Source: a virus. From it: a stretch of DNA of 39,184 nt. Below the pieces are notes generated by a model. The model was not told the DNA's origin. It did not search any database and saw only the letters and a program-made list of their open reading frames with translations. The position numbers and the translations under genes are program-made. Positions within the stretch are counted from its first letter, which is position 1. Every line of letters starts with the position of its first letter. The DNA is taken from the IMG/VR virus record IMGVR_UViG_3300008954_000113, positions 1 to 39,184 of that record. One strand, written 5' to 3'. Shown one piece after another: positions 35,719-39,184 of the stretch.

Positions 35719-36543
35719 TCAATTATCGCTATCTATTGTATCATCCGCCACACCTCGGACCTGACTTCTAGACATTAAACCACTTTCAGTGTTTATGGCT
35801 GGCTCAAGTTCAACAAAATTAAGTGAAAGAGTAGTCACTGCGGGATAACTTTTTTTCTTTTCGCCTTCGACTCCTTGTGTTGCTGCAAATGGACCGCCTG
35901 CTGAACCCTGTGTGCCTATATTGACAGATTCTAATACAGAAGGAAGTGGTCCCATGTCCCAGCGAAACCCTTTATAATCATCTGCATTAAGATTCATAAC
36001 ATTAATAAACCAAATTGGTGGATGAAGAACCCTAGAATAGGTATCCGCAACAGTACGATTTGGATATGCCATTCTTTGAAATTCCCTTACAATTGCAGTA
36101 ATTGTTGTTGCATCACCAGGTGCTTTGGGAGCCAATTTCCAAGAATAAGAATGTCGTCTGAATTCTGCTCCCTTGAAAATGCTATCACTTTCATCCATCG
36201 GTCTGTGACCCAAAGCAGAAGAAACTCCTAGAATGTCCATTGCAGAATTTATACGAGTGATATCCAAAAACGCACTCCACAACCCAGTAGCAGTTGGGTC
36301 AAAAATACTACCAGACACATCGGCTTGACCTCTGCTATACCTAATTCGGTTATCTATTTTTATGTTTCGGGGCATAGGCAGTGTAATGTCTGCCCAAGTT
36401 CCTGTCATTTTTTGAACACCCGAATATGCCCGGACTGACTGTTTGTTAGAATATCTAGCAGCAACAAAATTTATTCGATACTCTCCTAAATCTTCAACAG
36501 AATCAAAATTACCGGTTGGTGGAAAAATTAATCTATCTGTCAT
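35719..36543 (-). CDS. 48: Baseplate tail tube cap, gp48-like
   Basis: gp48 binds the top of the hub and with gp54 starts the tail tube. The product is 274 aa (T4 364). The second half matches T4 gp48: SYSWKLAPKAPGDATTITAIVREFQRMAYPN, then VLHPPIWFINVMNLNADD, MGPLPSVLESVNIGTQGS and a final VTTLSLNFVELEPAIN. These parallel T4 'FTWDLTPRSTEDLMAIINIYQYFNYFSYG', 'NPTVWMVKNFG', 'FGPCQIQSIRFDKTPNG' and 'STFTLEITMREIITLN'. It is the first gene of the minus-strand run. Its SD is AAGGA (7 nt), and a TATAAATA late promoter lies 31 bp before the ATG. It overlaps only an implausible upstream extension of the divergent gp4 ORF. Confidence 0.82.
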   Translation of the reverse strand: MTDRLIFPPTGNFDSVEDLGEYRINFVAARYSNKQSVRAYSGVQKMTGTWADITLPMPRNIKIDNRIRYSRGQADVSGSIFDPTATGLWSAFLDITRINSAMDILGVSSALGHRPMDESDSIFKGAEFRRHSYSWKLAPKAPGDATTITAIVREFQRMAYPNRTVADTYSRVLHPPIWFINVMNLNADDYKGFRWDMGPLPSVLESVNIGTQGSAGGPFAATQGVEGEKKKSYPAVTTLSLNFVELEPAINTESGLMSRSQVRGVADDTIDSDN

Positions 36544-36574
36544 GTTTAATCCTTATTGTGGTTTCTGTACTATA

Positions 36575-36582
36575 TATTTATA
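36575..36582 (-). promoter_or_regulatory. T4-type late promoter octamer TATAAATA heading the minus-strand baseplate operon
   Basis: This is an exact TATAAATA on the minus strand in the 38-bp divergent gap, 31 bp before the gp48 ATG. Its last base (36582) is also the first base of the gp4 ATG on the other strand. Context and spacing agree with the second exact copy at 24117. Confidence 0.62.
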
Positions 36583-37016
36583 TGGCTTACAAAACAAGAT
36601 ACACAATCCAAAATCCCTCTAAATATATAGGAGATCCTTTGGGAATAATTTGTCGTTCTTTATGGGAAAGACGAGTGTGTCGCTATCTGGATGAAAATAA
36701 AAACGTTATTCGATGGGGCAGCGAAGAATTGCCAATTCCGTATTATTCGCCATTAGACAAAAAAACACACAGATATTATCCAGATTTTATCGCAGAAGTT
36801 AAAAAACAAAACGGCGATATTGTGACATACATCATAGAAGTAAAACCCAAAAAACAAACAAAATTCCCCGAAAGAAAAAAGAAAAAAGAAAAAACTTATG
36901 TTCAAGAATGTATGACATACGCCATAAATAAAGAGAAATGGTCTTCCGCACATAAAATGTGTAGAAAAAATGGCTGGAAATTTTTAATAATCACAGAAGA
37001 TAACATTCTACCATAA
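36582..37016 (+). CDS. 4: Head completion protein, gp4 (gp50/65)-like
   Basis: gp4 is a head-completion protein of T4-type phages that finishes filled heads before tail joining. The 144-residue product (T4 about 150) starts MAYKTRYTIQNPSKYIGDP. It continues IICRSLWERRVCRYLDEN, then IRWGSEELPIPYYSPLDKKTHRYYPDFI and YIIEVKPKKQ, and ends CRKNGWKFLIITEDNI. The PD in YYPDF and the ExK in IEVKP form a PD-(D/E)xK nuclease-like motif, as known for this family. A longer reading from a TTG at 36516 would add a hydrophobic 22-residue leader not typical of gp4, so I use the ATG. No convincing SD precedes that ATG. It lies on the plus strand, divergent from gp48. Confidence 0.88.
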   Translation: MAYKTRYTIQNPSKYIGDPLGIICRSLWERRVCRYLDENKNVIRWGSEELPIPYYSPLDKKTHRYYPDFIAEVKKQNGDIVTYIIEVKPKKQTKFPERKKKKEKTYVQECMTYAINKEKWSSAHKMCRKNGWKFLIITEDNILP

Positions 37017-37025
37017 GAGTAACAA

Positions 37026-37619
37026 ATGATTTTACCATTACCACAAGCACCACACACTGACAAAAACGGATCGAGTATTGATTTCTTCAAAAATAACTTT
37101 TTAAAAGGAGGTCTATCTAGACCAACTCGTTATTCTGTCTTAATAGAAACTAATGCATTTGAACCAACTAGAATGTTACTTCAACCAGAAGGTGTTATTG
37201 TTCCTGGTAGATCTTTTAGAACGTTTCAGGATAATTTGTGGGGGCCCATTAGAAAAGTTCCAGTCAGTCGAACGTTCGAAAATGATTTGGTTATGTTGTT
37301 CCCAGTCGGTAACAACTGGGAAGAGAGAACAATATTTGAAGCATGGATGGATAAGATAATAAATCCTATCACCAACGTAACAAGTTATTCCGATGACGGC
37401 GAAACAGCAAAAGGGACGATAACCTTATATTGTACAAACGAAATGAACGAAACTAAAGCAGTGTTTAATTTTGAAGAAGTTTATCCCTCTAGCATAATAC
37501 CCATGAACATGGGTTTTGACCAAATCAATCAATATAACCGATTACAAGTAGTATTTACTTACAGACAATATACATACAAAGCAGAGAATTTTGATTCTTC
37601 ATCACCCCCCACTCAATAA
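37026..37619 (+). CDS. Tail tube initiator/tube-fold protein, gp54-like (alternatively gp19)
   Basis: The product is 197 aa with the tail-tube fold pattern: FFKNNFLKGGLSRPTRYSVLIE, GVIVPGRSFRT, PVSRTFENDLVMLFPV, TIFEAWMDKIINPITNVTSY and a long final hairpin YNRLQVVFTYRQYTY. The WMDKIINP...F.V.FtYR series is closest in my recall to T4 gp54 (WVNSVQDP...TFDVTFAYR), the initiator on which gp19 polymerises. T4 gp54 is larger (320 aa) and gp19 is 163 aa. Neighbours gp4, gp26 and the divergent gp48 favour a tube-initiation role, but it could be the main tube subunit if gene 19 is absent elsewhere. The SD is weak (AAGAG). Confidence 0.7.
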   Translation: MILPLPQAPHTDKNGSSIDFFKNNFLKGGLSRPTRYSVLIETNAFEPTRMLLQPEGVIVPGRSFRTFQDNLWGPIRKVPVSRTFENDLVMLFPVGNNWEERTIFEAWMDKIINPITNVTSYSDDGETAKGTITLYCTNEMNETKAVFNFEEVYPSSIIPMNMGFDQINQYNRLQVVFTYRQYTYKAENFDSSSPPTQ

Positions 37620-37652
37620 TTTTGTTTGTGAATAATAAAGGAATTTTGTATA

Positions 37653-38372
37653 ATGAATGCACTATCTAAAATGTTGCTGGAAAAAACACCAAAATATAAC
37701 GTAGAAATTCCATCAACAAAGAAAAAAACAACATTTAGACCTTTTCTTGTCAAAGAAGAAAAAATCCTTTTGATTGCACAGGAAACAGGATCATATAAAG
37801 AAATGTTACAAGCAATAGAAAATGTAATAGAATCTTGTGTTGATGATATTGGAGACGTAGATACTTTACCTGTTTTTGACATAGAGTATTTGTTTCTAAA
37901 GTTAAGAGCCAAGTCTGTCAGTGAAATATCTTCTCCTGTAATACAATGTCCAGTGACTGACGAAGAAATAGAACTTCAAATTAATTTAATGGACATTGAA
38001 CCAGTAATAGATAAAAATCATACAAAAAAAATACAAATAGAAGACGATATTATTGTTGAGATGAAATACCCATCACTGAGAATGATGAAAAATGATGAAG
38101 TTAATACATCATATGATGATCCTGAATCTTTTTATGATATGATAGTAAAATGTATAAGCAAAATCAAAACAAAAGATGAAACAGTTAACGTCTCATCTCT
38201 TCCAGATTCCGAGATAGAAGATTTTATTGGTAACATGAATAAAAATCAATTTGAAAAGGTGTTAGATTTTTTCATAACCTCCCCTCAACTTAAACATACG
38301 GTAAAATACACCACCTCAGACGGAGTTGAACGAGAGGTTACTTTACAAGGAATATCGGATTTTTTAGAATAG
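37653..38372 (+). CDS. 26: Baseplate hub assembly protein/tail chaperone, gp26-like
   Basis: The 239-residue product matches the T4 baseplate gp26 family (T4 208 aa). Landmarks are PKYNVEIPSTKKKTTFRPFLVKEEKILLIAQETG (about 13-46), CVDDIGDVDTLPVFDIEYLFLKLRAKSVSE (about 62-91), QCPVTDEEIELQINLMDIEP, MKYPSLRMM and DFFITSPQLKHTVKY. Proteins of this group act in hub or tail assembly and in many phages are followed by a short partner ORF before the tape measure. The gene ends GGA ATA TCG GAT TTT TTA GAA TAG. The T TTT TTA heptamer in this frame, just before the stop, is a canonical -1 slippage site into the next ORF. The SD is AAAGGA. Confidence 0.87.
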   Translation: MNALSKMLLEKTPKYNVEIPSTKKKTTFRPFLVKEEKILLIAQETGSYKEMLQAIENVIESCVDDIGDVDTLPVFDIEYLFLKLRAKSVSEISSPVIQCPVTDEEIELQINLMDIEPVIDKNHTKKIQIEDDIIVEMKYPSLRMMKNDEVNTSYDDPESFYDMIVKCISKIKTKDETVNVSSLPDSEIEDFIGNMNKNQFEKVLDFFITSPQLKHTVKYTTSDGVEREVTLQGISDFLE

Positions 38373-38400
38373 GATTGAGTCATACTAGTCTAAAAGATTA
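38347..38400 (+). promoter_or_regulatory. Predicted programmed -1 ribosomal frameshift signal
   Basis: Three elements are present. The slippery heptamer T_TTT_TTA at 38360-38366 lies in the gp26 reading frame (GAT TTT TTA). An SD-like AAGGA at 38347-38351 lies 8 nt upstream and could stimulate slippage, as in bacterial dnaX. A weak hairpin (TAGTCT, AAA, AGATTA; one G-T pair) lies at 38386-38400. After a -1 slip the reading continues AGA ATA GGA TTG AGT, directly in frame with the small downstream ORF. The gp26 stop (38370-38372) is passed in the shifted frame. Confidence 0.7.
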
Positions 38401-38590
38401 TTATACTCTCTCCTTTCAATTAGTGCAGCACCACAAATACAGTTTAACTGAATTGGAAAATATGATTCCTTGGGAAAAGGACATATACTTAGCACAATTG
38501 ATTGAATATATAGAAGTGGAAAATGAAAAAATCCAATTAGCAGAGATTGATCGTAGACGCGAAAGAAAAAACCAAGGGATGTTTGGATAA
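38375..38590 (+). CDS. Small tail-assembly chaperone partner, probably expressed as a gp26 frameshift fusion
   Basis: The ORF encodes 71 aa: YYTLSFQLVQHHKYSLTELENMIPWEKDIYLAQLIEYIEVENEK. The 'ysltEle.miPWEkdiy...L..yie.eneki' pattern is that of small ORFs next to gp26-like or lambda gpT-like chaperones, before the tape-measure gene. The only upstream in-frame start is a TTG at 38375, with the nearest AGGA touching it (zero spacing). The first ATG is inside the conserved part. The frame is -1 relative to gp26 and open back through the T TTT TTA heptamer. The natural product is therefore probably a 312-aa gp26 fusion (238 residues, then RIG, then this ORF). It might alternatively start weakly at TTG by coupling with the gp26 stop. 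Confidence 0.7.
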   Translation: MSHTSLKDYYTLSFQLVQHHKYSLTELENMIPWEKDIYLAQLIEYIEVENEKIQLAEIDRRRERKNQGMFG

Positions 38591-38593
38591 AAC

Positions 38594-39184
38594 ATGACAA
38601 AAAAGAAAAACAACAAGATAAATTCCTTCAAAGATGCAATGCTATCGCATTTTAAAAACAAAAATACATCAGATATAAAAATAGTTCCACCTAAAATAAA
38701 AAATCTCCCTACAATTTTAAAAATAATTTCACCTCTACAAGACAACATTCAAAAAAACAATATTCCTAAACGAGAAAAAACATCAGACATTAAAAAAGTT
38801 CCAAACAAGAACAAGGAATATTTAAACATCAGGAAAGATATAGACAATTTAAAGAAAAGCATTAAGGGCATAAAGAATACCAATTTAATAACAAATAATT
38901 ACACCACAAATAACATTCATAAAAAAAACAAAACTAAAAATATCACCGAGAAGAGGAGAGGAATAAAAAACAACAATAACGGTATTCAATTGCCCAAGAT
39001 GATATCAAGTGTTATTAAAAAATCCAACGAATACCAACCAAACACAAATAGAAAAAATATAAACACATCAAACACATCAAACACATCAAACGAATACCAA
39101 CCAAACACAAATAGAAAAAATATAAACACATCAAACGAATACCAACCAAACACAAATAGAAAAAATATAAACACATCAAACACA
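38594..39184 (+). CDS. N-terminal part of a Lys/Asn-rich protein, possibly the tape measure or a hub component (partial)
   Basis: The reading frame is open from the ATG at 38594 to the window end (197 codons, no stop). It begins MTKKKNNKINSFKDAMLSHFKNK, then a basic, low-complexity region rich in Lys, Asn and Ile with short helical parts (KEYLNIRKDIDNLKKSIKGI). It ends in tandem repeats of SNEYQPNTNRKNINT separated by SNT triplets. A GGA lies 7 nt before the ATG. Its position after the gp26/chaperone pair is where a tape-measure gene (gp29 in T4) is expected, but no recognisable tape-measure motif is in this part. The function is therefore inferred from context only. Confidence 0.6.
   Translation, partial: MTKKKNNKINSFKDAMLSHFKNKNTSDIKIVPPKIKNLPTILKIISPLQDNIQKNNIPKREKTSDIKKVPNKNKEYLNIRKDIDNLKKSIKGIKNTNLITNNYTTNNIHKKNKTKNITEKRRGIKNNNNGIQLPKMISSVIKKSNEYQPNTNRKNINTSNTSNTSNEYQPNTNRKNINTSNEYQPNTNRKNINTSNT
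39023..39184 (+). repeat. 45-bp and 9-bp in-frame tandem repeats at the window end
   Basis: Three 45-bp units (39023-39067, 39086-39130, 39131-39175) encode SNEYQPNTNRKNINT and are identical apart from the first serine codon. Two 9-bp TCAAACACA units (SNT) sit between copies 1 and 2, and another closes the window. All are multiples of three, so the frame is kept. The array runs into the window edge and its true length is unknown. Confidence 0.93.

Noticed and set aside
36516-36581. Longer gp4 reading frame starting at TTG 36516 with a hydrophobic leader.
   Set aside because: The first 22 residues are the antisense of the gp48 N-terminus and are not part of gp4-family proteins, whose start matches MAYK at 36582.
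38986-39183. Minus-strand hydrophobic ORF with Phe-rich repeats at the window end.
   Set aside because: It is the antisense of the 45-bp repeats of the plus-strand gene, whose frame is open and follows the operon.
1-39184. tRNA genes, CRISPR arrays, integrase or attachment sites.
   Set aside because: No cloverleaf-like sequence, spaced direct repeats or recombinase ORF was noticed. The repeats present are all in-frame protein repeats or the small 13-bp duplication.

Overview
This window is a contiguous block of virion genes from a T4-type contractile-tailed phage (or a metagenomic genome of one). The identity rests on recognisable T4-type genes in T4-like order. On the minus strand these are gp48, gp53, a probable hub, gp25, gp6, gp7-, gp8- and gp9/10-like baseplate genes, fibre and adhesin genes, gp13, gp14, gp15 and the start of gp16. 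A divergent plus-strand cluster carries gp4, a gp54/gp19-like tube protein, gp26, a small partner ORF and the start of a probable tape-measure gene. Almost every gene has a Shine-Dalgarno sequence, and two operon heads carry the T4 late-promoter octamer TATAAATA. The host is therefore likely an SD-using bacterium (proteobacterium- or cyanobacterium-like). The DNA is AT-rich. A marine or aquatic source is only a guess from resemblance to cyanophage-type T4-like genes.

Layout. 1-4119 (minus): DNA-packaging small subunit (partial), tail completion gp15, a free-standing GIY-YIG homing endonuclease, neck proteins gp14 and gp13, and a Cys-containing unknown protein with its own sigma70-type promoter. 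4176-24088 (minus): about 20 kb, half the window, given to six fibre/adhesin genes. Three of these (1023, 1673 and 2140 codons) share an N-terminal GSS peptide, a collagen-like Gly-Pro-Thr segment and a beta domain. They then carry long runs of six-cysteine modules (core G-[AS]-C-C) mixed with unrelated sticky domains: a DUF1566/Lcl-type lectin fold, an FG-GAP-like propeller and a von Willebrand A domain. 24127-36543 (minus): baseplate wedge, hub and tube-cap genes, several with cysteine-rich insertions that T4 counterparts lack. 36582-39184 (plus): head completion, tube initiator, tail-assembly chaperone pair and the N-terminus of a likely tape-measure protein ending in 45-bp tandem repeats.

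How the genes work together. gp4, gp13, gp14 and gp16 finish and fill the head. gp15, gp48 and the gp54-like protein cap the two ends of the tail tube. gp53, gp25, gp6, the gp7/gp8-like proteins and the hub proteins build the baseplate, on which the adhesin block would be mounted.

The two observations most worth following are the disulfide-rich modular adhesin array, and a precise programmed -1 frameshift signal (T TTT TTA with an upstream SD-like sequence). The signal joins gp26 to the next ORF, which has no plausible start codon of its own. This resembles the lambda G/GT tail-chaperone arrangement, but in a T4-type phage. No RNA genes, CRISPR arrays, integrases or insertion sequences were seen, and no stretch longer than 300 bases lacks a gene.
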